A stretch of DNA of 64,000 nucleotides, taken from contig NZ_SOGJ01000022.1 of the NCBI RefSeq assembly GCF_004402375.1, positions 62,001-126,000 of the forward strand, read 5' to 3'. Numbering within the stretch: position 1 is the first letter of the stretch; each line of letters starts with the position of its first letter. The DNA comes from Cryobacterium breve. GTDB lineage: Bacteria; Actinomycetota; Actinomycetes; Actinomycetales; Microbacteriaceae. The position numbers were made by a program, and so were the translations under genes. Below are positions 8,882-17,600 of the stretch, piece by piece. The notes beneath the pieces are model-generated. The model worked only from the letters and a program-made list of their open reading frames with translations, was not told the DNA's origin and did no database searches.

Positions 8882-9228
8882 TGCGGCAGCCCGTGGCGGT
8901 CGCCGCGCGGCAGGTTCACCAGGTCGACCTGTTCACGCTGGGAGGTCGCGGCCATCTCGTAGTCGCCCTGCACATATGCCTCGGTTGCGCTGGACGCCCC
9001 CGTGACCGACGCCGTGATTCGGGTGCTGATGCCGGTCAGCCGCGGACCCTCGACCGTCTCGAAATAGCCCTGCACGGCCTCGCTGATCGCCGCACTGTTC
9101 GTCGCCGTCACGGCAGCCCCAAGGTTCGTGCTCAACGACCCCAATGCCGTGCCCAATTCCTCAGCTTCGCCGTTGACCCTCGTCAGAACGTCGAGAACCC
9201 CCTGCGGCTGGATGCTCCACCCCGCCAT
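8878..9228 (-). CDS. DUF6507-like ESX-associated small protein
   Basis: This 116-residue, wholly helical protein starts MAGWSIQPQGVLDVLTRV. The WSI(D/Q)P.GV.GVL opening and ATEAYVQGDYEMA close to the end match the actinobacterial DUF6507 family, which sits beside WXG100 genes and resembles ESX substrates or partner proteins. The ATG at 9228 is used; a GTG at 9231 is immediately upstream. The stop overlaps the toxin start by 4 bp (ATGA). It may act as a secretion partner or chaperone for the toxin; that is inference from order alone. Confidence 0.7.
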   Translation of the reverse strand: MAGWSIQPQGVLDVLTRVNGEAEELGTALGSLSTNLGAAVTATNSAAISEAVQGYFETVEGPRLTGISTRITASVTGASSATEAYVQGDYEMAATSQREQVDLVNLPRGDRHGLPQ

Positions 9229-9244
9229 CACCGCACCGCCGCGA

Positions 9245-9562
9245 TCAGCCGATGCCGTCGACCGCGGTCTTAGCCTTCTGCAGCGTGGACTGGGCGGTCT
9301 CGTCGTTCTGTTCCAGCGATTTGCGCAGGGTCGAGATGATGGTGCGAACCTCGGCGCCGGCGCGCTTCCAGCGGTCTTCCTTCGCGCGATACTCGTCCGA
9401 GACGCCGTCGGCCTGGTAGTCGGACATCGCCGCGTTCACGTCCCGGTCGCGCTGATCGAGCAGCGACTCGAGCTGCGAGGCAACCCGGTTGAAATTGTCC
9501 TGTGCGTTCTGTGAAGCGCCGACGTCATAGTCGCGGCGGTCCATCTGGTTTCCCTGGCCCAT
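9245..9562 (-). CDS. ESAT-6/WXG100-like small helical protein
   Basis: Starting at the ATG 9562, which has AAGGGGA 6-7 nt upstream, the product has 105 residues with two predicted helices: MDRRDYDVGASQNAQDNFNRV onward, then KEDRWKRAGAEVRTIISTL. The turn between them lacks a strict WxG but carries DRWKRAG, and the length is right for the pore-forming ESAT-6-like family. It begins 10 bp after the stop of the WXG100 gene and precedes the DUF6507 gene, so the two small proteins may be secreted as a pair through the EccC-driven channel. Confidence 0.75.
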   Translation of the reverse strand: MGQGNQMDRRDYDVGASQNAQDNFNRVASQLESLLDQRDRDVNAAMSDYQADGVSDEYRAKEDRWKRAGAEVRTIISTLRKSLEQNDETAQSTLQKAKTAVDGIG

Positions 9563-9572
9563 CAGATTCCCC

Positions 9573-9899
9573 TTAACCCTTGGCCCCGCCGAATCGGGCG
9601 GCATCGAACGCCGATCCTGATTGGGCAGACTTCATCTGGTCCGACATCGTCTCGTCGCCCTCGGCGAACGACTTGTTCATGCCGCTGACACCGGTCAGCA
9701 CGGCGTCGAGCGAACCCTTCAGCTCGGCAGCGATCTCATCGGTGCGCGACTTGAAATTGTCGAACGCGGCCCGGCCGGCACCCTGGAACTTGCCCTCCAA
9801 CGGTTCGGCGGCGATGCCCAGCTGCTTCACCAGCGACGACAGATCGTCGCTGGACGCGGAGGTGTTCTTGGTCAACGCGGTCAGCGTGTCAGATCCCAT
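9573..9899 (-). CDS. WXG100-family protein (type VII secretion substrate)
   Basis: The 108-residue helical hairpin begins MGSDTLTALTKNTSASSDDLSSLVKQL and has FQGAGRAAFDNFK at the turn, the form of WXG100 proteins in which the Trp is replaced (FxGxGxxAF). A C-terminal tail follows the second helix. I favour the ATG at 9899 because homologues start at this point. Upstream in-frame GTGs at 9911 and 9923 are possible, and the latter has a weak GAGA ribosome site. It is the first gene of the leftward secreted-protein operon and is divergent from the machine genes starting at 10048, so one intergenic region probably drives both. Confidence 0.8.
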   Translation of the reverse strand: MGSDTLTALTKNTSASSDDLSSLVKQLGIAAEPLEGKFQGAGRAAFDNFKSRTDEIAAELKGSLDAVLTGVSGMNKSFAEGDETMSDQMKSAQSGSAFDAARFGGAKG

Positions 9900-10047
9900 T
9901 GCGAATTTCACGAAAAAACCCACCCCATTTATCTCGTTATCCAGCCAATCTACTTCGGGGGTAGTCTACACAGACGACTGTTCTTCACGGGGCGATGGTC
10001 GGCCGGCTCAGACCCGGAATCTGGCAGTACGGCGTGTTCGGGGAGAT

Positions 10048-11157
10048 ATGACGGGGATCTTGATCAGCGCGCTGAGTTGTGGCCGCTGCGGGTCCGACCT
10101 CGGCGCCTTCGACCCTTTCTGCACCCGGTGCGCCGCCACAGTCGAACCGGCAGCGGATGCCAGGGCCGCCCTGGCGGGAAGCCTGCTGCAGAACACGCTC
10201 GCCGCCGGCTCTCGGCAGAAGCTCACCGCCGACCTGATCGACCTGGCGCCCCTCGGCGCGCTGGGCCTGGTCGTCGTCGTGTCCTTCCTGCTCGGGGCAC
10301 CCGACCTCACCGCCGGCCTCGCCGCGACCGCCCTGGCCACGGTCCTCGTGCTCGGCTACGGCAGCATCCACCTCTGGCTGCTCGGCAGCCGGGGCAGCAG
10401 CCTCGGCCGTGCGCTCACCCGGCTGCGCACCGTCGACGAGTTGACGGCCACGGCGCTGTCGACCCGTGGATTGCTCGGCCGCACCACGACAGGACGGTGG
10501 CTGCACGGCACCGTGACGCTCGATCTGCGCCGCGGCCGCGACCCGCTCACCCCGGCCTACCGGCCGCTCACCGCCGACCGGCTCCGGTCCGCCGCGACCC
10601 AGGAGCCCGGCGCCGGGCTCGGGCACCAGGCCCCGGCCTTCGCGCAGGCGTCCCCGCTCACATTGCCGCAGCCGTCGGGTGCCGCTCCGCCGGCCGCGCC
10701 CACCTCGCGCCGCGGCATCCGTTCCGCCGGAACCCCGGTGAGCGCCGCGGACCTTGAGCACACCGTTCTGCGGGACCAGCTGCCGCCCGGCCCCGGTTTC
10801 GCCGCTGCGGTGCTCACGGCTGCCCTGGTCTTGGACACCGGCCAGCACGTGCCCGTCGACGGAGCGGTGCTGATCGGGCGCAACCCCGACGCCGACCCCA
10901 CGGCCCCGCGGCAGTCCGTCTTCGCCTGGCCCGATCTCTCGCGCACCCTGTCGAAGACCCACGCTCTGCTCGACTGGGACGGCCAGAACCTGTGGGTGAC
11001 CGACCTCGGCTCCACCAACGGCACAACCCTGGTGGACCCGAACGGTGGCGAGCGCCCGGTCAGCCCTGGCGAGCGCACCACGGTGCCGCCCGGCTGGCGG
11101 GTGTCCCCCGGCGACCGCAGCTTCGGCTTCGTCACCGCCGGGCAGGTGCGCTCGTGA
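10048..11157 (+). CDS. Zinc-ribbon / RDD-like membrane / FHA-domain protein of the ESX locus
   Basis: The 369-residue protein has an N-terminal zinc ribbon (Cys11, Cys14, Cys25, Cys28), a two-helix membrane section with an RDD-like SSLGRALTRLRTVDE (about residues 65-135), a proline/alanine-rich linker, and a C-terminal FHA domain from about residue 270 (VLIGRNPDADP, then LSRTLSKTHALL and WVTDLGSTNGT). FHA domains bind phosphothreonine, so it probably links Ser/Thr kinase signalling to secretion. It is first in the rightward machine operon, and its stop overlaps the next start (GTGA). A GGGGAG lies unusually close (2 nt) to the ATG, so the exact start could differ by a few codons. Confidence 0.85.
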   Translation: MTGILISALSCGRCGSDLGAFDPFCTRCAATVEPAADARAALAGSLLQNTLAAGSRQKLTADLIDLAPLGALGLVVVVSFLLGAPDLTAGLAATALATVLVLGYGSIHLWLLGSRGSSLGRALTRLRTVDELTATALSTRGLLGRTTTGRWLHGTVTLDLRRGRDPLTPAYRPLTADRLRSAATQEPGAGLGHQAPAFAQASPLTLPQPSGAAPPAAPTSRRGIRSAGTPVSAADLEHTVLRDQLPPGPGFAAAVLTAALVLDTGQHVPVDGAVLIGRNPDADPTAPRQSVFAWPDLSRTLSKTHALLDWDGQNLWVTDLGSTNGTTLVDPNGGERPVSPGERTTVPPGWRVSPGDRSFGFVTAGQVRS

Positions 11158-12263
11158 GCGCGCGGGAATTCACCGGCATGCGGCATCCGCTGGTCGACAG
11201 CGTGCACACCGGCTGGGTGCGCTCGGAAAGCCGCGCCCCGGTGATCTACCTCAGCGAGGGACGCGCCGACCTATTCGTGCAGGCCGCCACCCAGAACCTC
11301 GCGGTCGTGCTCGTCACCGACGCACTCTCGAGCCTGTCCGAACCGTATTGCCAGGCCATGAGCGACAGCGGCGGCGCCTGGGTCGTGCGCGCAGCCGACG
11401 GCACATTGCGGGACGGACTCTCCGGCGCCCGGCTCGAGCAGATCTCCGACGCGGTGGGCCGCACCGCCGTGAGCGCCACCACCGACATCGCCGACGCATT
11501 CCTGCGCCCGAAACCCGCCGAACATCTGGAACTGGTGATCAGCGTCTCAATGCGGCACAAGGCCCTGGCCACGACCCGGCTCGGCGGCCCGCTCGAGCTG
11601 CTCTCGCAGCGGCTGCGCGGCGAACAGCCATCCTCCTGGGGGGTGCACGAACCGGCCGGGACCGCCTGGGACCGCGACCAGCTGACCGCGTTCGCCCGAT
11701 CACGGATGCCCGACGACTCCCGGTTCATCGCCACCGGCCGCCGGGACAGCCCGATGCTCGCCACCATTGCGGTCTGCCGCACCGGCCAGGGCCTCGAAGA
11801 AACCACCCGCGCCTTCATCGGGATGGGCCTGCCGGGCGCCGACCGGGCCCGCACCGCCGTGGAGACCGTCACCGCGGCCTTCTCGGCCCTGGCCGAGACC
11901 GGGATGCCGTTGATCGCCGTAGCGCTGGCCCGCCCGGGCCAGGTCAGCCAGTTGCGCCCGCCGCTCCTGCAACTGCCGCCCACCCCGCTCGCGATGCTGA
12001 TCGGCCCGCCCGGGGTCAAGGCCCTCCAGCTCAACCCGGCCCGGCTCGCCGGAGAGTTCGGCGCCGTCATCGTTGGGCGGCCGCGCATTCCCGCACTGCT
12101 GTTCCCGCTCGGCACCCTCGACGACAGCGGCTGGAACCAACTCGACCGCCTACTCGGCTCCTTCAACCAGGGCCGGCTGAAAACGGCCCTCGGCTCCAAC
12201 CGGGACGCGCTGCGCGGGCTCGACACCAGACCAGGCACCCGAGGAGGCGACCGTGGCCAATAA
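11154..12263 (+). CDS. DUF6177-like protein of the type VII locus
   Basis: The 369-residue protein starts at a GTG overlapping the stop of the FHA gene. It has no signal peptide and no clear membrane helix. Segments such as MRHPLVDSVHTGWVRSE, VLVTDALSSLSEPYCQAM and EFGAVIVGRPRIPALLFPLG recall a protein family (DUF6177) seen only next to ESX genes in Microbacteriaceae and related actinobacteria. No catalytic motif is recognisable. Tight coupling on both sides makes it an obligate part of the operon, perhaps a cytosolic scaffold or a substrate-recognition factor; that role is a guess. Confidence 0.65.
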   Translation: MSAREFTGMRHPLVDSVHTGWVRSESRAPVIYLSEGRADLFVQAATQNLAVVLVTDALSSLSEPYCQAMSDSGGAWVVRAADGTLRDGLSGARLEQISDAVGRTAVSATTDIADAFLRPKPAEHLELVISVSMRHKALATTRLGGPLELLSQRLRGEQPSSWGVHEPAGTAWDRDQLTAFARSRMPDDSRFIATGRRDSPMLATIAVCRTGQGLEETTRAFIGMGLPGADRARTAVETVTAAFSALAETGMPLIAVALARPGQVSQLRPPLLQLPPTPLAMLIGPPGVKALQLNPARLAGEFGAVIVGRPRIPALLFPLGTLDDSGWNQLDRLLGSFNQGRLKTALGSNRDALRGLDTRPGTRGGDRGQ

Positions 12264-12510
12264 TCGCGACCTGATCCTGCTCGAGTCGGTGAAGACCCAC
12301 CGTTCCCGGCTTCGCGCGGCCTTCCTCTTCGGCGAGCTCGACGAGCGGCGCACCGCGAGCGACAACCTCAAGCGGGCCATCGGCAGCGTCGTGCTCGGCG
12401 CGGTCATCTGCGCGGCCTGCGTCGGGGTCTCCTTCGTCACCAAAACCATGTCCGATCAGGCCGTTGCCCGCACGCCCCAGCCGGCGTCGACCCAATCGGA
12501 GAACCGATGA
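12253..12510 (+). CDS. Small single-pass membrane protein of the type VII locus (EccB N-terminus-like topology)
   Basis: This 85-residue protein starts at a GTG inside the end of the previous gene, with GGAGG 8 nt upstream. A charged cytosolic N-terminus with THRSRLRAAFLFGELDERR precedes one membrane helix (about residues 43-65) and a short Gln/Ser-rich outer tail. The N-terminal pattern and membrane step resemble the first part of EccB, whose large periplasmic ATPase-like domain is missing here. It could be a reduced EccB substitute or an unrelated membrane adapter. The next gene, eccD, overlaps it by 4 bp. Confidence 0.7.
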   Translation: MANNRDLILLESVKTHRSRLRAAFLFGELDERRTASDNLKRAIGSVVLGAVICAACVGVSFVTKTMSDQAVARTPQPASTQSENR

Positions 12511-13835
12511 ACGACTTCACCCGCCTCACCGTGATCGGCACCACCCGCAAGGCGGAACTCGTCGTGCCCAGCGATGAGGCGATCGGTGCGCTGCTGCCTC
12601 GCCTGCTCGACCTGCTCGAGGAACCGGGCGGCCCGATCGCACGGCCGCTCACGCTGTCCCGGTCGACCGGCGAACAGTTGGATCTCTCGCTCACGGCCGG
12701 CCAGCAGCTGGTAGAAGACGGGGAATGCCTGCGCCTGCTCCGCCTCGACGCGGCGCCGCCGTCGCCGTCGGTCGCCGATGTGACGGATGTCGTCGCCGAG
12801 TCTCTGACCGATCGGAACGACCTCTGGTCGGCCGGGCACCGCCGGGCGATCGGTGCCGCGGGCATCGCCGCCGCCGCCCTGCTCGCGGGCCTGAGCGTGA
12901 CCGGCGCCGCCGAGACCGGGGCAATCGCGGTGCTCGCCGGAACGATCGGGGTGCTGCTGCTCGCCGCCGTCATCTCCGGCCGGCTCGCCGCACGCTGGAT
13001 CGCCACCGGGTGCACCGCGGCGGCCCTCGGCCTCACCCTGCCGCTCGGCCTCGCCCTCAGCGTCGCCCTGCCTGTTCCCGGTGCCCCGCTGCTGCTCGGA
13101 ATCGTCGGCTACACGGCGCTGCTCGGCTGGGTCGTGCTCGGCCTCGGTGCCGGGGCCGGCCTCGGCGTCCGTTCCGCGCTCTGGGGTGCGAGCCTCGGCG
13201 CCCCGCTGGCTGCGCTCCCCCTCGTATTGATTGCAGCCGGGGTCACCGTCGACGGCGCCGTCGGCGTCACCGGCGTGGTGGCCGCCGTGGCATGCGGAAT
13301 GCTGCCGTGGTACGCCATGTCGGCCGCGGGCCTGACCGGCCTCGACGACCAGGTCTCCGGCGGCCGGCCCAAACCCCGGGACGCCGTGCTCCTGACCGTG
13401 ACCGAGGCCTACCGCGGCCTGACCTGGTCGACCGCCGCCGTGGCCCTCACCCTCGCCCCGACCGGGTTGTTCCTGGCGCTCCGCCCGGACAACGACTGGG
13501 CGGTCGCGCTCGGCGCTGCCATCGCCGTCGTGACCGCGCTGCGCACCCGCGCCTTCCCGCTCGCCGTGCTGGCTCTGCTGCTCTGGCTCGCGGCCGGCAG
13601 CATCGTGCTCGTCGGCACACTCGCCCAGCTGTCCGACCGGTCTTGGCTGCCCGCCGCCGTGCTGGCCGTCCTCGCGCTGGTCGGCGCCCTCGCCGTAGGC
13701 GTCGACCCGTCGGCGCATTCGCGGGCCTCACTCCGGCGCTTCGGCAACTTCGTGGAGGGTCTGGCGGTTGTGGCCCTGCTGCCGCTGCTGCTCGGGGTTT
13801 TCGCGGTCTACGCGCAACTGCTCGGGACGTTCTGA
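12507..13835 (+). CDS. eccD: EccD-type membrane channel component of type VII secretion
   Basis: The 442-residue protein has a ubiquitin-like (YukD) N-terminal domain, residues 1-80, beginning MNDFTRLTVIGTTRKAELVVP, followed by about eleven membrane helices from residue 112 to the end. This combination is diagnostic of EccD, which lines the core of the ESX inner-membrane complex. Length is slightly below the usual 450-510. The start overlaps the stop of the small membrane gene (ATGA), and the ParA-like gene follows after 2 bp, so all are made from one mRNA. Confidence 0.88.
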   Translation: MNDFTRLTVIGTTRKAELVVPSDEAIGALLPRLLDLLEEPGGPIARPLTLSRSTGEQLDLSLTAGQQLVEDGECLRLLRLDAAPPSPSVADVTDVVAESLTDRNDLWSAGHRRAIGAAGIAAAALLAGLSVTGAAETGAIAVLAGTIGVLLLAAVISGRLAARWIATGCTAAALGLTLPLGLALSVALPVPGAPLLLGIVGYTALLGWVVLGLGAGAGLGVRSALWGASLGAPLAALPLVLIAAGVTVDGAVGVTGVVAAVACGMLPWYAMSAAGLTGLDDQVSGGRPKPRDAVLLTVTEAYRGLTWSTAAVALTLAPTGLFLALRPDNDWAVALGAAIAVVTALRTRAFPLAVLALLLWLAAGSIVLVGTLAQLSDRSWLPAAVLAVLALVGALAVGVDPSAHSRASLRRFGNFVEGLAVVALLPLLLGVFAVYAQLLGTF

Positions 13836-13837
13836 CG

Positions 13838-14692
13838 ATGGCCGGGACATCCGCTCTGCTCGGCGCCCTGCCGCTTGCCCTGTTCGGCGGCACCACCGCC
13901 CGGGTGCGCGACCTCGGCGATTGGGACCGCGCCATCCGCGGCCCGGTTGCCACCAGCCGGCGCGTCTCCTTCGTGCAGCTGCGCGGCGGGTCCGGCGCCT
14001 CGACCGCCGCCACCCAGGTGGCAGCGACCCTCGCCTCCCGGCGCCGGGGGCGGGTGCTCGGCGTCGACGCGTCCGGCGGAAACCGGGGTCTGGCCCAGCG
14101 CTCCGGCGCGCCCGCCGACGCCATCGTCACACCGGCCAGCGACCGCCGCCGCACCGCGCGCAGCACAGCGGACGCCGTCGACGGCCTGTTCCGCCCCGGC
14201 TCGGGTCTGGGCGTGCTCGGCCTCGCGGCCGCCGAACCGGGCGCTGTGCCCGGCGCGAATCAATGGCTGCTGGACGCGGCGCCGATCGTGCGCTTCTTCG
14301 ACGCCGTCTGCACCGACTGGGGTGTGCGCGGCTGGAAGCTCGACCTGGCCGACGTCACCGCGCTCAGCGACACGGTCTGCCTCGTCGCCCGCGCCGACCG
14401 CCGGTTCGCGGAGGAGGCGCTGGCCCTCTCCCAGGCAATCGAGGACAGCGCGGACCACCCTCGGGTCGTGCTGGCTCTCGTCGACGTGGGCGACACCGCC
14501 GGCCTCGCCCCGGCCACGGTCACCCGCACCGCCGCGGTGTGCGTCAGCACCATCCCGTTCGACCGCGGCCATGCCACGGGTGCGCCACTGGCCACCCGCA
14601 CCCGGCTCGCGTACACCCGGCTCGCGGCCGAGCTGATGCAGCCGGCCGTTTCCGTGAAACAGTCCATGCGCGCCGGCCGGAGCGACTCGTGA
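13838..14692 (+). CDS. ParA/MinD-like ESX-associated protein with a degenerate P-loop
   Basis: The 284-residue protein has the fold pattern of ESX-linked MinD-like ATPases: strand SFVQLRGG, P-loop position GGSGAST (residues 50-56), LGVDASGGNRGLA, and DTVCLVARADRRFAEEAL further on. The deviant Walker A of this family should read KGGxGKT; here the signature Lys is Arg49 and the catalytic Lys is Ala54, so ATP hydrolysis is unlikely. It may still bind nucleotide or dimerise with the second ParA-like protein encoded at 19174. It sits between eccD and eccC, where M. tuberculosis loci carry EspI-like ATPases. It overlaps eccC by 4 bp. Confidence 0.75.
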   Translation: MAGTSALLGALPLALFGGTTARVRDLGDWDRAIRGPVATSRRVSFVQLRGGSGASTAATQVAATLASRRRGRVLGVDASGGNRGLAQRSGAPADAIVTPASDRRRTARSTADAVDGLFRPGSGLGVLGLAAAEPGAVPGANQWLLDAAPIVRFFDAVCTDWGVRGWKLDLADVTALSDTVCLVARADRRFAEEALALSQAIEDSADHPRVVLALVDVGDTAGLAPATVTRTAAVCVSTIPFDRGHATGAPLATRTRLAYTRLAAELMQPAVSVKQSMRAGRSDS

Positions 14693-17600
14693 CGCTGCGG
14701 GTCGTGCACCGGCCCACCCGCATCACCCGACCGCTCGACGCCGAGCAGCCTGTGACGATCGCCCCGCCGCCCCCGATGGCGGAGGGCCAGGTCGGCGGCC
14801 TCCCGATCCAGACGCTGCTGCCGGTGCTGGGCTCGCTCTCCTCGATCACGATGATGCTCGCCCTGCGCAGCAACCCGATCATGGTCGTCGTCGGGGCGAT
14901 GGTGCTCATCGTGGCCCTCGTCGGCGGCGTCGGCGCCGCGGTCAGCTCGCGCGGCAACGCCACCCGCACCCGCCGCAACCAGCGGGAACGCTACCTCGAC
15001 TTCCTCGAACAGACCCGCGTCTCGATGCGCCGCAAGGCGCGCGGCACGCTCGAGCGTGCCGTGCTGGTCGATCCGGAACCGGCGGCGCTGATCGAACTGA
15101 TCCGCGACCCGGCCCGGCTCTGGGAGCGACGCCGGGGCGACTCCGACTTCCTGCGGGTGCGGGTCGGCGCCGGCGACGTGCCCTGGTTCAAACTCCAGGT
15201 TCCCGAGGAGCAAAACCCGATCGCGCCCTTCGACCCGATCATGCTCGCGGAGGCAGGCACCGTCGCCGCGCACTACTCGATCGTGCCGGGCATGCCCGTG
15301 ACGGTCGACCTCGACCGGGCCGGGCACGTCGCCCTGATCGGCGACCGGGCCGACGTCCTGTCCGCGGCCCGCGCCCTGCTGCTCCAGCTGGCCAGCCTGC
15401 ACTCCCCCGACGACCTGCACCTGGCGGCGGCGTTCCCCGCGCACGCCGCCGCGGACTGGGCCGGCGTGGACCTGCTGCCGCACACGATGATGACCGGACT
15501 GTGGGACGGGCCGATGCCCGCCCGCCGTGTCGCGGCATCCGCCGACGCGCTCGCCAGGGTGCTCGGCGGAGAACTCGGCGACCGCGCCCAGTATGCGGCC
15601 ACCGCCAAGCGCAGCGGCACCAGCGGAGGAGCGAACAACGCCCGTCTGATCGTGTTCCTTGACGACTACGGCCAGGTCGCCGCCGGGCTGCCGATCCCCG
15701 ACGCCGACCTGACCATCGACGAACTGCAGATCACGGCCGTGCACCTGCTCAGCGACCGGCTGCACGAGCCGTCCAATGTGACCGTGCGGGTCACGCTCAC
15801 CGACGGACTCGTCGTGACCGAGGACGCCCGCACCGACACCGGCCCGGGTGCCGGAACCGGTGCCGCCGCGGCCGACACCCTGCCCCGCCCGGTCATGCTC
15901 GACCGGGTCTCCGCCGAGCTGTTCGCGGGCGTCGCACGCAGCCTCACACCGCTGCGGCTGTCGCTCTCCAGCCAGGACGAAACCGAGGCAGCCCGGTCGA
16001 CCAGCATCACCGAACTGCTCGGTCTCGACGACGTCACCACGTTCGACCCGGCCACCGCCTGGGTTCCGCGCTCCCCGCGGGACTTCCTGCGGGTGCCGAT
16101 CGGGCTCGACGACTACGGCACCCCGCTCCTGCTCGACCTCAAGGAGTCCGCACAGCTGGGTATGGGACCGCACGGGATCTGCATCGGCGCGACCGGCTCC
16201 GGCAAGAGCGAGATGTTGCGCACCCTGATCCTCGGGCTGGCCCTCTCGCACAGCCCCGACGACCTGAGCATGGTGCTCGTGGATTACAAGGGCGGCGCGG
16301 CGTTCGCCCCGTTCGCCGGTCTCCCGCACGTGGCCGGCATCATCGACAACCTCGCCGAAGACCCCCAGCTGACCGAGCGCGCCCGGGTGAGCATCGCCGG
16401 CGAGGTCGTGCGCCGCCAGCAGCAGCTGCGCGACGCCGACAACTCGCCGTCGATCACGCACTACCGGGAGCTGCGCGAGCAGCGCCCCGACCTGCCGCCG
16501 CTGCCGCACCTGTTCGTCGTCATCGACGAGTTCGGAGAGCTGCTGACCGCGGAACCGGACTTCGTGGACCTGCTGCTCACCATCGGCCGGATCGGCCGGT
16601 CGATCGGCGTGCACCTACTGCTCTCCAGCCAGCGCATCGAGGCCGGCAAGCTTCGCGGCCTCGACACCTACCTCTCCTACCGGCTTGGTCTGCGCACCTT
16701 CTCCGAGTCGGAGAGCGCCGTCGTGCTCGACACCCCGGATGCTTTCCACCTGCCGGCCATCCCCGGCTACGGCTTCCTCAAGGTCGACACCTCCGTCTAC
16801 AAGCGCTTCCGGGCCGGCTACGTGTCAGGCCCGGTTCCCGGCGCCACGGCACCCGGAGCGGACACCGGCGACGACCCGGAAGCCGTCCCACAGCCGATGC
16901 TGCTGCCCGTGTACAACGGGATCGGCCAGGACGATTCCGCTACGGAGACCGGCGAGGCCGAACTCAGCCGGCCGCAGGTCGGGCGGGCCCTGATCGACGA
17001 AGCCGTCGGCCGCATCCGCCTGGGCGGCCGCACCACCGCCCCCGTCTGGCTGCCGCCGCTGCCCAGCCAGCTCACGCTCTCCCGCGTGCTCGACCCCGGC
17101 GGCCGGGGCGAGGTGCCCGGGGCCCACACCGACGACCTGCGCATCCCGATAGGCCTCCTCGACGATCCCGCCCGGCAGCGACAGAACCCGTGGCTGCTCG
17201 ACCTCGGCACCGGAGGAGGCCACGCCACGATCACCGGAGCGCCCCAGTCGGGCCGGTCGACGTTCCTGCGCAGCCTCGCGGCGTCCGTCGCCCTCAGCTT
17301 CACGCCGCGCCAGGTGAGCATGTACGCCATGGACCTGACCGGCGGCGGGTTGAACCGCATCGAGGGGTTCCCGCACGTGGGTGGCGTCGCCACCCGCGCC
17401 GACCGGGACCGCCTGCAGCGCCTGCTCGAGGAACTGCACGGCATGCTCGCCGTGCGCGAGGCCGTCTTCCGCGACCGCGGCATCGACTCGCTGCAGTCAC
17501 TGCGGCGGGCGCACCGCGAGGGGCGCGTGCCCGAGCTGATCTCGGCCGACGTCATCCTGCTCGTCGACGGGCTGGGCGTGCTGCGCAGCGACTTCGAGGA

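Noticed and set aside
9580-10047. N-terminal extension of the FHA protein to 9580
   Set aside because: It would be antisense to two WXG100-like genes; the zinc ribbon starts just after 10048.
14260-16614. 784-codon open frame on the minus strand
   Set aside because: Antisense to the ParA-like gene and eccC; no motif, low-complexity composition.
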